DNA of 64,000 nucleotides. Origin: Xanthomonas sp. NCPPB 1128. GTDB taxonomy: Bacteria; Pseudomonadota; Gammaproteobacteria; Xanthomonadales; Xanthomonadaceae. Made by a program: the position numbers and the translations under genes. The notes under the pieces were generated by a model, which saw nothing but the letters and a program-made list of their open reading frames with translations, made no database searches and was not told the DNA's origin. The stretch lies in the NCBI RefSeq assembly GCF_001043115.1, contig NZ_LFME01000016.1:34803-98802 (forward strand), written 5' to 3'. Positions 25,845-35,823 of the stretch are shown one piece after another (position 1 is the first letter of the stretch; each line of letters begins with the position of its first letter).

Positions 25845-26792
25845 ATGACTGAGTGGTACTACGCCGACGCGGCGCAGCAGCGCCATGGGCCGCTCGCGGC
25901 CGCCGACCTGCAACAGCGCTTCCAGCGCGGCGAGATCGGGTTGTCCACCCTGGTCTGGCGCGAAGGCCTCAGCGAGTGGCGCACCCTGGCCGAGTTCGTC
26001 GACGAACTCGGCCTGACCCAGGCGCCGGTCCCGGCACCTGCGTTGCCCCCCTTGGAGGCCGGCGCAGAGGTGCCGCCGCCTGCCCCGATCCCGGCCGTGC
26101 CCGACGCCTGGACCGCACCCGCCCCGGCCGCGGCGACCTCGCCCTACGCAGCGCCCAGCGCCGTGCTCGACGGCGGCGTGCGGGTGGTCGGCGGCGGCGA
26201 GGTGGTGCAGGCCGGGTTCTGGAAGCGCGTGGCCGCCTACCTGATCGACGCGTTCCTGGTCGGCATCGTCGCCAACGTGATCCAGTTCGTGGTGATGCTG
26301 GGCTTCTTCGGGATCAGCGGCTTCGGCAAGCAACCCGACTTCGCCACGGCCGCAGGCATCGTCATGCTGCTCCTGCTGTACCTGCTGCCGATGGCGATCT
26401 CGGCGCTGTACTACGGCCTGTTCCACGCCTCCACCAAGCAGGCCACGCTGGGCAAGATGGCGGTCGGCATCAAGGTCGTGCGCACCGACGGCAGCCGCAT
26501 CACCGTGGCCCGCGGCGTGGGCCGCTATTTCGGCTTCATGCTGAGCAGCCTGACCCTGGGCATCGGCCTGCTGATGGCAGCCTTCACCGAGCGCAAGCAG
26601 GCCCTGCACGACATGCTCTGCGACACCCTGGTGGTGGACAAGTGGGCCTACACCGACCACCCGGAATGGCAGCAGCGCAAGCTGGGCACCGTCACCGTGG
26701 TGATCCTGTCGCTGTTCGGCCTGCTGATGGCGGGCGTGATGCTGCTGGTCGCCCTGGCGATCGGCATGGCCGCCAAGGGCGGCTGGCACTGA
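25845..26792 (+). CDS. GYF_2-domain RDD family membrane protein
   Basis: A 315-residue protein: GYF_2 domain at residues 1-55 (TEWYYADAAQQRHGPL, LVWREGLSEW), a Pro-rich linker to about 120, then an RDD domain with AGFWKRVAAYLIDAFLVGIV, the KQATLGKMAVGIKVVRTDG motif and TERKQALHDMLCDTLVV, followed by a last C-terminal helix. RDD proteins are small polytopic proteins, a few with Na+(Li+)/H+ antiport activity, but most uncharacterised. The strong ribosome binding site GGGGAAAAG precedes ATG 25845. Its GYF_2 domain is closely similar to that of the gene 37 bp upstream, indicating domain duplication. Likely one operon. Confidence 0.9.
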   Translation: MTEWYYADAAQQRHGPLAAADLQQRFQRGEIGLSTLVWREGLSEWRTLAEFVDELGLTQAPVPAPALPPLEAGAEVPPPAPIPAVPDAWTAPAPAAATSPYAAPSAVLDGGVRVVGGGEVVQAGFWKRVAAYLIDAFLVGIVANVIQFVVMLGFFGISGFGKQPDFATAAGIVMLLLLYLLPMAISALYYGLFHASTKQATLGKMAVGIKVVRTDGSRITVARGVGRYFGFMLSSLTLGIGLLMAAFTERKQALHDMLCDTLVVDKWAYTDHPEWQQRKLGTVTVVILSLFGLLMAGVMLLVALAIGMAAKGGWH

Positions 26793-26854
26793 GTCCAGTG
26801 GGTTCCGGGCGCCACGCTGCCGCCCATACGGCGGCCCGGTCATCCGGCGCGGGC

Positions 26855-26885
26855 TTGACAGCGGGCGCCGGGCATGTCCACTAAT
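26855..26885 (+). promoter_or_regulatory. Probable topA promoter
   Basis: A perfect TTGACA (26855-26860) is followed at 19 bp by ACTAAT inside the AT-rich block CACTAATAAATAAG, the only such block in the 238-bp gap before topA. Transcripts would start near 26893, upstream of the hairpin at 26905-26930. Confidence 0.5.
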
Positions 26886-26904
26886 AAATAAGCGCCGTAG
26901 CTGA

Positions 26905-26930
26905 ACGCCCGGGGGTTCCACCCCGGGCGT
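26905..26930 (+). terminator. Strong hairpin in the topA leader, terminator or attenuator
   Basis: A perfect 10-bp stem (ACGCCCGGGG / CCCCGGGCGT) with a 6-nt loop, followed by CGGCTTCTCT. It lies about 110 bp after the RDD gene and about 100 bp before topA, but downstream of the TTGACA promoter. It may end the upstream operon, attenuate topA, or stabilise a short leader RNA. Confidence 0.6.
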
Positions 26931-27030
26931 CGGCTTCTCTGCCAGACCGCAACGCTTCACTAACCGGAGCAATTGCGCCACCCTACCGCCCCCAGGGCGT
27001 CCGCCCACGCCCATCGAAGCCCGACCCGCC

Positions 27031-29517
<2,487 letters not shown>

Positions 29518-29874
29518 GGCCGCCCTTGCTGCCGGGGCTGCCGTGGGCGCAGCGGCCCTCGGTATCACAGGCATTGGCGAAGGCGATGGAGCTGGGCTGC
29601 GCGGCCGAGTGCCAACACGCCGCTCTTGGTAGCAGGAGGCGCCTCCAGAAACGCAGCTCGCCTCTGCGAGCTACCGCCAGCCCTCGATTGCGTGGCGCAC
29701 ATCGGCGAGGCAGCACGCGCCGTGCGCGCCCCTCCACTGTAGGAGCGGCTCTCCCCCTTTTTGTGGGATCAGCCGCGACGCGCAGCCCTGCCTGACACGC
29801 CGCAACGCTCCCGTCCCGTCCTGCGCCCCCACCCGTCATTGTCCTTAGACGAGGACGTGCCGCATGATGCGCGC
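29518..29874. other. Gene-free interval topA-tsaC with REP fragments
   Basis: No ORF here has convincing coding character. The DNA contains a weak inverted repeat GGTAGC...GCTACC at about 29627-29682 and a REP element (29738-29780). The bases just before tsaC (GAGGACGTGCC) may hold its ribosome binding site. Confidence 0.6.
29738..29780. repeat. REP element with altered central part
   Basis: Begins TGTAGGAGCGGCT like the other GTAGGAGCGG REPs and ends CAGCCGCGACG, but the middle is a CTCCCCCTTTTTGTGGGA insertion, so the simple hairpin of the arm is disrupted. Confidence 0.65.
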
Positions 29875-30435
29875 ATGACCGACCTGTCGCTGAGCCATGC
29901 CGTCGCCGTCCTGCGCAAGGGCGGCGTGATCGCCTATCCCACCGAGGCCGTGTGGGGCCTGGGCTGCGATCCGCACGACGAGACTGCCGTGACCCGCCTG
30001 CTGCGGATCAAGCAGCGGCCCGTGGACAAGGGCCTGATCGTGGTCGCTGCCGAACTGGATCCGCTGCGCCCGCTGCTCGACCTGTCGGCGTTGCCGCCGG
30101 ACCGGCTGGCCGCGGTGCTGGCCAGCTGGCCGGGACCCCACACCTGGATCCTGCCCGCCGCCGCACACGCGCCGCCCTGGATCACCGGCGCGCACCAGGG
30201 CATCGCCGTGCGGATCAGCGCGCATCCGCTAGTGGCGGCCCTGTGCCGGGCCTGGGGCGGCGCCCTGGTGTCGACCAGCGCCAACCGCGGCGGCGAGCCG
30301 CCGGCGCGGCAGCGCAGCGAACTCGACCCATTGATGCTGCGTGACCTCGATGGCCTGCTCGACGGCGAAACCGGCGGCCTGGCCCAGCCCACCCCGATCC
30401 GCGACGCTGCCAGCGGCGAGATCCTGCGCGCCTGA
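29875..30435 (+). CDS. tsaC: Threonylcarbamoyl-AMP synthase, TsaC/YrdC family
   Basis: A 186-residue single-domain YrdC protein that makes threonylcarbamoyl-AMP from threonine, bicarbonate and ATP for t6A37 modification of ANN-decoding tRNAs. The N-terminal VLRKGGVIAYPTEAVWGLGC and LLRIKQRPVDKGLIVV give the ATP and substrate pocket (KR/PTE motifs). VSTSANRGGEPPA is the C-terminal signature. Length matches the short TsaC form without the Sua5 domain. Start ATG 29875 is chosen because it begins the conserved N terminus. Confidence 0.94.
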   Translation: MTDLSLSHAVAVLRKGGVIAYPTEAVWGLGCDPHDETAVTRLLRIKQRPVDKGLIVVAAELDPLRPLLDLSALPPDRLAAVLASWPGPHTWILPAAAHAPPWITGAHQGIAVRISAHPLVAALCRAWGGALVSTSANRGGEPPARQRSELDPLMLRDLDGLLDGETGGLAQPTPIRDAASGEILRA

Positions 30436-30530
30436 GGCGCGGGCCTCCAGCACCGCACGCCGACCTTTCGCTGCGCCGACGCCCGGCGGCAACGGCGCGA
30501 TGGAGCCGCGTGGGCGCTTCGCGCACCGGA

Positions 30531-30949
30531 CCCTCACCCCAACCCCTCTCCCGAGGGGAGAGGGGCTAAGCATTTCCCTTCTCCCCTCGGGACCATGGCC
30601 CCCTTTTCGGGGGAAGGTGCCCCGAAGGGGCGGATGAGGGTACGGGCGCAGCCTCGCACCGCCGGATCAACGCCTGCGCTTCGCGCTCCGTACCCTCACC
30701 CCAACCCTCTCCCGGCGGGAGAGGGGCTAAGCATTTCCCTTCTCCCCTCGGGACCATGGCCCCCTTTTCGGGGGAAGGTGCCCCGCAGGGGCGGATGAGG
30801 GTACGGGCGCAGCCTCGCACTGCCGGATCAACGCCTGCGCTTCGCGCTCCTTACCCTCACCCCAACCCCTAGGGGCTTCGGCATTTCCCTTCTCCCCTCG
30901 GGAGAAGGTGCCCCGAAGGGGCGGATGAGGGTACGGGCGAAGTCTCGCG
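30531..30949. repeat. Tandem array of three ~161-bp repeat units
   Basis: Units begin at CCCTCACCCCAACCC at 30531, 30693 and 30854 (periods 162 and 161 bp). Each contains two hairpins: [22 protein letters not shown] and GGTGCCCCGAAGGGGC-type. Unit 3 lacks about 65 internal bp. The sequence is related to dispersed CCCTCATCCGCCCC elements of xanthomonads. The rest of the tsaC-downstream gap (30436-31050) holds no gene. Minus-strand ORFs across the array only reflect the repeat lacking stops. Confidence 0.9.
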
Positions 30950-31050
30950 GCGACAGAACAATGCGGCAACGTTGCCGCGACGCCATGGGGGCCTGAATCC
31001 CCGCACGCACCGCCCTTTCCCTGGTCGCCCAAGGCGCGCAAGATGCGCGC

Positions 31051-31806
31051 ATGCGCTTCCTTCTCCGCCCCTTGCTGCTGCTGAGCCTGTCGCCCTGGAT
31101 CGGCGCCGGCTGGGCGCAACAGACGCAGACGGTGCGCAGTGACGGCAGCAATGCCTCGGTGCGCATATACCGCTGCATCGCCGCCTCCGGCGCGGTCAGC
31201 CTGCAGAACGCCCCCTGCGAGAACGCGCGCCAGCAGCAGGTGCTGGACATGCAGCGTCCGCGCGATCCGCCGCCGCGGCCGACCACCACCCTCAGCACCG
31301 ATCCGGCACGTGCGGAGGCCTCCCCGGCACCGCTGCCGCAGCGCGAACTCCGCATCGTCACCGTGCAGCCGCCGCAGCCGATGTACGAGTGCGTCACCCC
31401 GGAAGGTGCGCGCTACACCAGCGACGACAACGCCGGCAATCCGCGCTGGGTGCCGCTGTGGGCTTACGGCTATGCCGAGGGTCCGTACGCGCGGCCGTCC
31501 GGACGCGGCCCCGATGGCCGCTCGCCCGTCCCGCCGGGACCGCCTCCGCCCGGCGGCCCACACCCACCCGGGCCACCGCCGCCAGGGGTCGCCGCTGGCG
31601 CTGGCGTGATCGTGCCGGCCGGCAGCACGATGATCCGCGACACCTGCACGGCACTGCCCGAGCAAGAGGTCTGCGCACGCCTGAGCGACCGCCGCTGGGA
31701 ACTGATCCGTCGCTACAACAGCGCGCTGCAGAGCGAGCGCCGCGCGATGGAGACCGAACAGCGCGGCATCGATGCGCGCCTGGCACGCGATTGCGGCGGC
31801 AGCTGA
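31051..31806 (+). CDS. Exported Cys/Pro-rich protein with DUF4124-like N terminus
   Basis: A 251-residue protein with a signal peptide (residues 1-22, ending GAGWA). An N-terminal segment IYRCIAASGAVSLQNAPC resembles DUF4124, a short cysteine-paired domain of secreted proteobacterial proteins. A second such segment (YECVTPEGARYTSDDNAGNP) follows a Pro-rich linker. A second Pro/Gly-rich stretch separates it from a charged helical C terminus with Cys pairs (DTCTALPEQEVCARL and ARDC). The TGA overlaps the ATG of a paralogous gene. Function unknown; periplasmic or envelope location is inferred. Confidence 0.8.
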   Translation: MRFLLRPLLLLSLSPWIGAGWAQQTQTVRSDGSNASVRIYRCIAASGAVSLQNAPCENARQQQVLDMQRPRDPPPRPTTTLSTDPARAEASPAPLPQRELRIVTVQPPQPMYECVTPEGARYTSDDNAGNPRWVPLWAYGYAEGPYARPSGRGPDGRSPVPPGPPPPGGPHPPGPPPPGVAAGAGVIVPAGSTMIRDTCTALPEQEVCARLSDRRWELIRRYNSALQSERRAMETEQRGIDARLARDCGGS

Positions 31807-32453
31807 TGCGCCGCGCGTTCTGCTTCGCCATGGCGCTGACCTGCGCCAGCGCCGCGCACGCCGAACCGGTGGTGTTCTACCGCTGCACCGACGCGCAGGA
31901 CAACCTGACCATCCAGAACATGCCCTGCCCCAAGGGCATGCGCCAGCAGAAGAAAGTCATGCAGGGCGTGAGCAGTGCCGGACTGCCGAGCACGCTCGCC
32001 GCCCAGCCCACGCCATCGTCGCCCCCTGCAAGCGCCACGAGCACCGCCACGCCTGCGGACGTGCCGACCCCGGCCGACACCACGGCTGCTGCACCACCGC
32101 CACCGCCACCGCCACTGCCGCCCCCGCCGCTGTATACCTGCACCACCCGCGAGCAGGCGTCCTACATCGGCGAAGTCGCCGAACCGCCACCGCGGTGCGT
32201 GCCGTTGAACACGATGGACCTGGACGGCGGGCCCAACCAGGCCGGCGGCAGCGCCTGCGAAGTGCTGCGCGACCAATGCAAGCCACTGCCCGCCGAGCAG
32301 CTGTGCGAGGCCTGGAAGAGCTATGTGGCCGAAGCCGAAACGCACTGGCGCTTCGCCGTGCCCGACCATGCCGAAGCGCTGCACGCGGAGTTCGAACGCC
32401 GCCAGCACCTGCTTGAGGCCAGCAACTGTGGCGCAGTGCAGCCAGCGCCGTGA
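31806..32453 (+). CDS. Exported Cys/Pro-rich protein, paralogue of the preceding gene
   Basis: A 215-residue protein with a signal peptide (ALTCASAAHA). It repeats the architecture of its upstream neighbour: VVFYRCTDAQDNLTIQNMPC, a polyproline linker, a second Cys-paired segment YTCTTREQASYIGE, and a helical C terminus with CEVLRDQCKPLPAEQLC. The start overlaps the stop of that gene by one base (TGATG), so the two are co-translated and probably arose by tandem duplication. No catalytic motif is visible. Confidence 0.8.
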   Translation: MRRAFCFAMALTCASAAHAEPVVFYRCTDAQDNLTIQNMPCPKGMRQQKKVMQGVSSAGLPSTLAAQPTPSSPPASATSTATPADVPTPADTTAAAPPPPPPPLPPPPLYTCTTREQASYIGEVAEPPPRCVPLNTMDLDGGPNQAGGSACEVLRDQCKPLPAEQLCEAWKSYVAEAETHWRFAVPDHAEALHAEFERRQHLLEASNCGAVQPAP

Positions 32454-32488
32454 GCCATCTTGCTCGCGCGCGGGTGTGCGCCTGGTGT

Positions 32489-32558
32489 CGTAGGAGCGGC
32501 TTCAGCCGCGACCGGGCGTGACCGGGAAAGCCTGGTCGCGGCTGAAGCCGCTCCTACG
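32489..32558. repeat. Paired REP element (GTAGGAGCGG type)
   Basis: Complete head-to-head REP pair: CGTAGGAGCGGCTTCAGCCG on the left and its complement ending CCGCTCCTACG on the right, with a 20-bp spacer. Confidence 0.9.
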
Positions 32559-32603
32559 GATTACCCCCGCAGCCGATCCACCGCGGTAAGCGCGCGCATC
32601 TTT

Positions 32604-32626
32604 GTGGGAGGGACTTCAGTCCCGAC
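32604..32626. repeat. Single REP of the GTGGGAGGGACTTCAGTCCC type
   Basis: The unit GTGGGAGGGACTTCAGTCCC with following GAC forms a small GGGACT/AGTCCC hairpin. It is a sequence variant of the other REPs; further copies are at 61290 (inverted) and 62613. Confidence 0.8.
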
Positions 32627-32699
32627 GACATACGCCCGGGGCCTCCTGCACTGTGCCTTTCGGCCGGCGCCCGGCGCGCACGCAGCCGCCGCACAGCCG

Positions 32700-33473
32700 C
32701 TAGAACCCGTAACGCAAAAACCCGCCGTCCACCGCAATGCATTCGCCGGTGATGTAGCTGGCCGCCGGCAGGCACAGGAACCCGACCGCCGCCGCCACTT
32801 CCTCCGGTTCGCCGATGCGGCGCATCGGCGTGCGCTCGATCACCTGCTCGTAGTAGTCCGGGTCCGACAGCGGACCGGAGGTGCGGCGGGTGCGGATGTA
32901 CCACGGCGCCACCGCATTGACCCGGATGCCGTCCTCGGCCCATTCGGCGGCGAGGTTGCGGGTGAGCTGGTGCAGCGCCGCCTTGGTCATGCCGTAGGGC
33001 GCGCCGCTGCGCACGTGGGTCAGCCCGGACACGCTGCCGACGTTGACGATCGCCGAAGCCGCGTGCTGCGCCAGCAGCGGATGCGCGTAGCGCGACAGCT
33101 CGAACGCGGAGAACAGGTTGGTCTCGAAGATGCCGCGCCATTCGTCCTCGGTGTAGTCCACCGCGGCCTTGCTGACGTTGCCGCCGGCGTTGTTGATCAG
33201 CAGGTGCAGGCCGTCGGCATGGTCCTCGACCCAGTCGAGGATCTCGCGGCGGTCCTCGTCGTCGGCGACGTCGGCGGCCAGCGCCAGGATCTCGCGCTCG
33301 GGAAAGGCCTCGCGCAGCGCGTCGCGCGCCGCTTCCAGCGCGTCCATGTCGCGCGCCACCAGCAGCAGGTTGGCACCGAACCCGAGCAGTTCGCGCGCGA
33401 TCGCCAGGCCGATGCCGGCGCTGGCGCCGGTGATCAGCGCGGTCTGTCCGTCCAGCCGCCAACGGTGCTGCAT
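32700..33473 (-). CDS. SDR family oxidoreductase, tropinone reductase-like
   Basis: A 257-residue classical short-chain dehydrogenase/reductase. The dinucleotide loop is [18 protein letters not shown] (TGxxxGIG), followed by LLINNAGGN, catalytic Ser in IVNVGSVSG, and the YGMTK Tyr-Lys dyad. The C terminus DGGFLRYGF is typical. [18 protein letters not shown] at the start and [16 protein letters not shown] resemble plant-type tropinone reductase homologues found in bacteria. Arg residues after beta-2 (VARDMDAL) suggest NADP(H). The substrate is unknown. Start ATG 33473; divergent from a small lipoprotein gene. Confidence 0.93.
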   Translation of the reverse strand: MQHRWRLDGQTALITGASAGIGLAIARELLGFGANLLLVARDMDALEAARDALREAFPEREILALAADVADDEDRREILDWVEDHADGLHLLINNAGGNVSKAAVDYTEDEWRGIFETNLFSAFELSRYAHPLLAQHAASAIVNVGSVSGLTHVRSGAPYGMTKAALHQLTRNLAAEWAEDGIRVNAVAPWYIRTRRTSGPLSDPDYYEQVIERTPMRRIGEPEEVAAAVGFLCLPAASYITGECIAVDGGFLRYGF

Positions 33474-33539
33474 GCGCGTGCCTGTCTGCTCACGTGAGAG
33501 GCGTAGGATGATACCTCCACCCTCGAGGAGGTCGCCGCC

Positions 33540-33767
33540 ATGTCCGCACCACTGCGCAGGATGACGTTGGCATTGCCGCTGCTGGCACTGCTGGCCGCAT
33601 GCAAGCCGGAGCCGCCGCAACCGCCCGATGCGCCGCCACCACCGAAGGCCAGCGCGTTGCGCACCGCCATCGCCCAGCCGCTGGACCGCGCCAAGCAGAC
33701 CCAGGCCACGCTCGACCACGCCGCGGCGACGCAGAACGCCGCGCTCGACGCCGCCACCGCCCAATGA
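33540..33767 (+). CDS. Small predicted lipoprotein
   Basis: A 75-residue protein with an N-terminal signal [12 protein letters not shown] ending in a lipobox (LAAC, Cys at about residue 21), then a Pro-rich spacer ([14 protein letters not shown]) and a short amphipathic tail rich in Ala, Thr and Gln. GAGGAGG eleven bases before the ATG is a strong ribosome binding site. A terminator follows immediately. Likely anchored in the outer or inner membrane leaflet; function unknown. Confidence 0.85.
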   Translation: MSAPLRRMTLALPLLALLAACKPEPPQPPDAPPPPKASALRTAIAQPLDRAKQTQATLDHAAATQNAALDAATAQ

Positions 33768-33769
33768 AA

Positions 33770-33793
33770 AACGCCGGCCACGGCGCCGGCGTT
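33770..33793. terminator. Terminator hairpin after the small lipoprotein gene
   Basis: Perfect 9-bp stem AACGCCGGC / GCCGGCGTT with a 6-nt loop, beginning three bases after the lipoprotein stop and preceded by an A run, so it could act on either strand between this gene and convergent sppA. Confidence 0.7.
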
Positions 33794-33848
33794 GCAGGGA
33801 TCAGGCGACGCGTCCGCGAGGGCGCGCCGCCACCGGCTCAGGGCCGGC

Positions 33849-35747
33849 TCACAGACCGCAGAAGCAGTAGGCCAACGCCTTCACCGGTGCGCCCGGACGG
33901 GTGTCGGCCGCGTCCTTGACGAAGCGCAGCTGGGTGTCCAGCTCCGGCAGGCTACGCGCCAGCAGGGCATGGCCCAGCGCCGAGTCGCTCAGCATCCACA
34001 CGCCCAGGCGGCTGCCGGCGAACCCGCCGACGAACTGCGCGAACGGCGTGGCCGGCTTTTCGACGTAGCGCACCCGGTACTTGTCCGGGCCGCCCAGCTT
34101 GGCGCGCGCGGCGGCGTCGGCCACCGCGTCCTTGAAGCCGCCGAACGCGTCCACCAGCCCGCGCTCCTTGGCCTGCGCACCGCTCCACACGCGGCCGCGC
34201 GCGACCTGGTCGATGGCCTCGACCGACTTGCCGCGCGCCTGCGCGACCTTGCCGGTGAAGTCGGCATAGCCCTTGTTGATCACCGACTGGATCAGCTGGC
34301 CCACCGCCGGATCCATCGGCCGGGTCACGTCGAACGCACCGGCGAAGCGGGTGGTGCCCACGCCGTCGGTGTGCACGCCGATCTTGTCCAGGGTGCGGGT
34401 GATGTTGGGGATCATGCCGAAGATGCCGATCGAGCCGGTGATCGTCGACGGGTCGGCATAGATGCGATCGGCGTTCATGCTGATCCAGTAGCCACCGGAC
34501 GCGGCCAGGTCGCCCATCGACACCACCACCGGCTTGCCGGCGGCCTTCAGCGCCACCACTTCGCGGCGGATCTGCTCGGAGGCGAACACTTCGCCGCCCG
34601 GCGAATCCACCCGCAGCACCACCGCCTTCACCGCGTCGTCGTCGCGCGCCTGGCGCAGCAGCGCCGCGGTCGACTCGCCGCCAATGCGGCCGGCCGGCTG
34701 TTCGCCGCCGCTGATCTCGCCCGCGGCGACCACCACCGCCACCTGCGGCCGCGAATCCACCGGCGAGCGGCGCAGATCCAACTGCTGCAGGTAGCCGTCC
34801 AGGTCGACGTTGCGGTAGCCGGTGTCGGCATCGTCGTCGGCCACGCCGCGCTTGGTCAGCAGCTGCTCGACGTCCTCGCGGGTCTTCAGACCGTCCACCA
34901 GCTTCTGCTGCAGGGCGAACTTGGCCAGGTCGCCGCCGGCGGCGGCCACGCCCTCGGGCATGGTGTCGATGCCGGCGGTGATCTGCTCCGGCGCCAGCTT
35001 GCGCGCCTTGGCGATGTCGGCCACGTAGCGCTGCCACACGTCGTTCATCCAGAACAGGTCGGCTTCCTTGGACGCCGGCGAGGCCGCGTCGAGCACGTAC
35101 GGCTCGGCGGCGGACTTGTACTCGCCGACCTTGAACAGGTGCACGTCCACGCCGAGCTTGTCCTGCAGGCCCTCGCGGAAGTACTGGCGGTAGCGGCCGA
35201 GGCCTTCCAGGGTCATCGAGCCCATCGGGTCCAGATAGACCTCGTTGGCCTGCGCGGCCAGCAGGTACTGCCACTGGTTCAGATTGTCGCTGTAGGCGAC
35301 GATCTGCTTGCCGGAGCTGCGCAGGTCCTGCAGCGCCTTCTCCACCTCGCGCATCGAGGCGAAGCCGCTGGGCTGCAGCTTGTCCAGGCGCAGCGCCACG
35401 CGCTCGATCTTCGGATCGGTCTTGGCCGCCTCGATCGCGCGCACCAGGTCGCGCAACTGGATCTCCTGCGCGCCCTTGTCGTTCATCGCCTTGGCCAGCG
35501 CGCGGCTGACCGGGTCGGCGCTGAACTGCTCGACCAGCTTGCCTTCCGGCGCGATCAGCAGCGTGGTGCGGTCGCGCAAGGCCTTGCCGCCGTCGCCGCG
35601 CGCCATGGCGAACACCATCGCCAGCAGGATCAGCAACAGGAAACCGAAGAACAGCAGGTTGAAGATCAACCGGCGGGTGAAGTTCATCACATCCCACAGG
35701 CCGACGAAGAAGTTGGCGACGGGGCTGCGACGCACAGGTTGGTTCAT
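33849..35747 (-). CDS. sppA: Signal peptide peptidase SppA, 67K type
   Basis: A 632-residue inner-membrane serine protease that degrades cleaved signal peptides. An N-terminal transmembrane anchor (LIFNLLFFGFLLLILLAMVF) precedes two ClpP-like domains. The general base is Lys211 in VGEYKSAAEPYV of the first domain and the nucleophile is Ser417 in GDLAASGGYWIS of the second, equivalent to the E. coli Lys209/Ser409 dyad shared between halves. The C terminus ends in CFCGL. The gene is leftward and separate from the MATE exporter gene upstream. Confidence 0.97.
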   Translation of the reverse strand: MNQPVRRSPVANFFVGLWDVMNFTRRLIFNLLFFGFLLLILLAMVFAMARGDGGKALRDRTTLLIAPEGKLVEQFSADPVSRALAKAMNDKGAQEIQLRDLVRAIEAAKTDPKIERVALRLDKLQPSGFASMREVEKALQDLRSSGKQIVAYSDNLNQWQYLLAAQANEVYLDPMGSMTLEGLGRYRQYFREGLQDKLGVDVHLFKVGEYKSAAEPYVLDAASPASKEADLFWMNDVWQRYVADIAKARKLAPEQITAGIDTMPEGVAAAGGDLAKFALQQKLVDGLKTREDVEQLLTKRGVADDDADTGYRNVDLDGYLQQLDLRRSPVDSRPQVAVVVAAGEISGGEQPAGRIGGESTAALLRQARDDDAVKAVVLRVDSPGGEVFASEQIRREVVALKAAGKPVVVSMGDLAASGGYWISMNADRIYADPSTITGSIGIFGMIPNITRTLDKIGVHTDGVGTTRFAGAFDVTRPMDPAVGQLIQSVINKGYADFTGKVAQARGKSVEAIDQVARGRVWSGAQAKERGLVDAFGGFKDAVADAAARAKLGGPDKYRVRYVEKPATPFAQFVGGFAGSRLGVWMLSDSALGHALLARSLPELDTQLRFVKDAADTRPGAPVKALAYCFCGL

Positions 35748-35823
35748 GGAAAACTCCGAAGGGAAGGCGTCTTGCGCCTGCGCAGCATACCGGCTGCGTC
35801 AGGCGCCGCACATGCGTCTGAAG

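Noticed and set aside
26889..26940. Possible tRNA gene before topA
   Set aside because: The GGGGGTTCCACCCC loop and the GCGCCGTAGCTGAAC start recall tRNA ends, but there is no anticodon arm and the total length is too short. Kept only as a hairpin/leader observation.
30566..30949. Minus-strand ORFs across the 161-bp tandem repeats
   Set aside because: The frames are open only because the repeat unit lacks stops. The predicted peptides repeat with the unit and have no independent support.
32489..32558. REP pair as a Rho-independent terminator
   Set aside because: There is no T tract, and identical pairs occur in unrelated intergenic positions, so it is annotated as a dispersed repeat instead.
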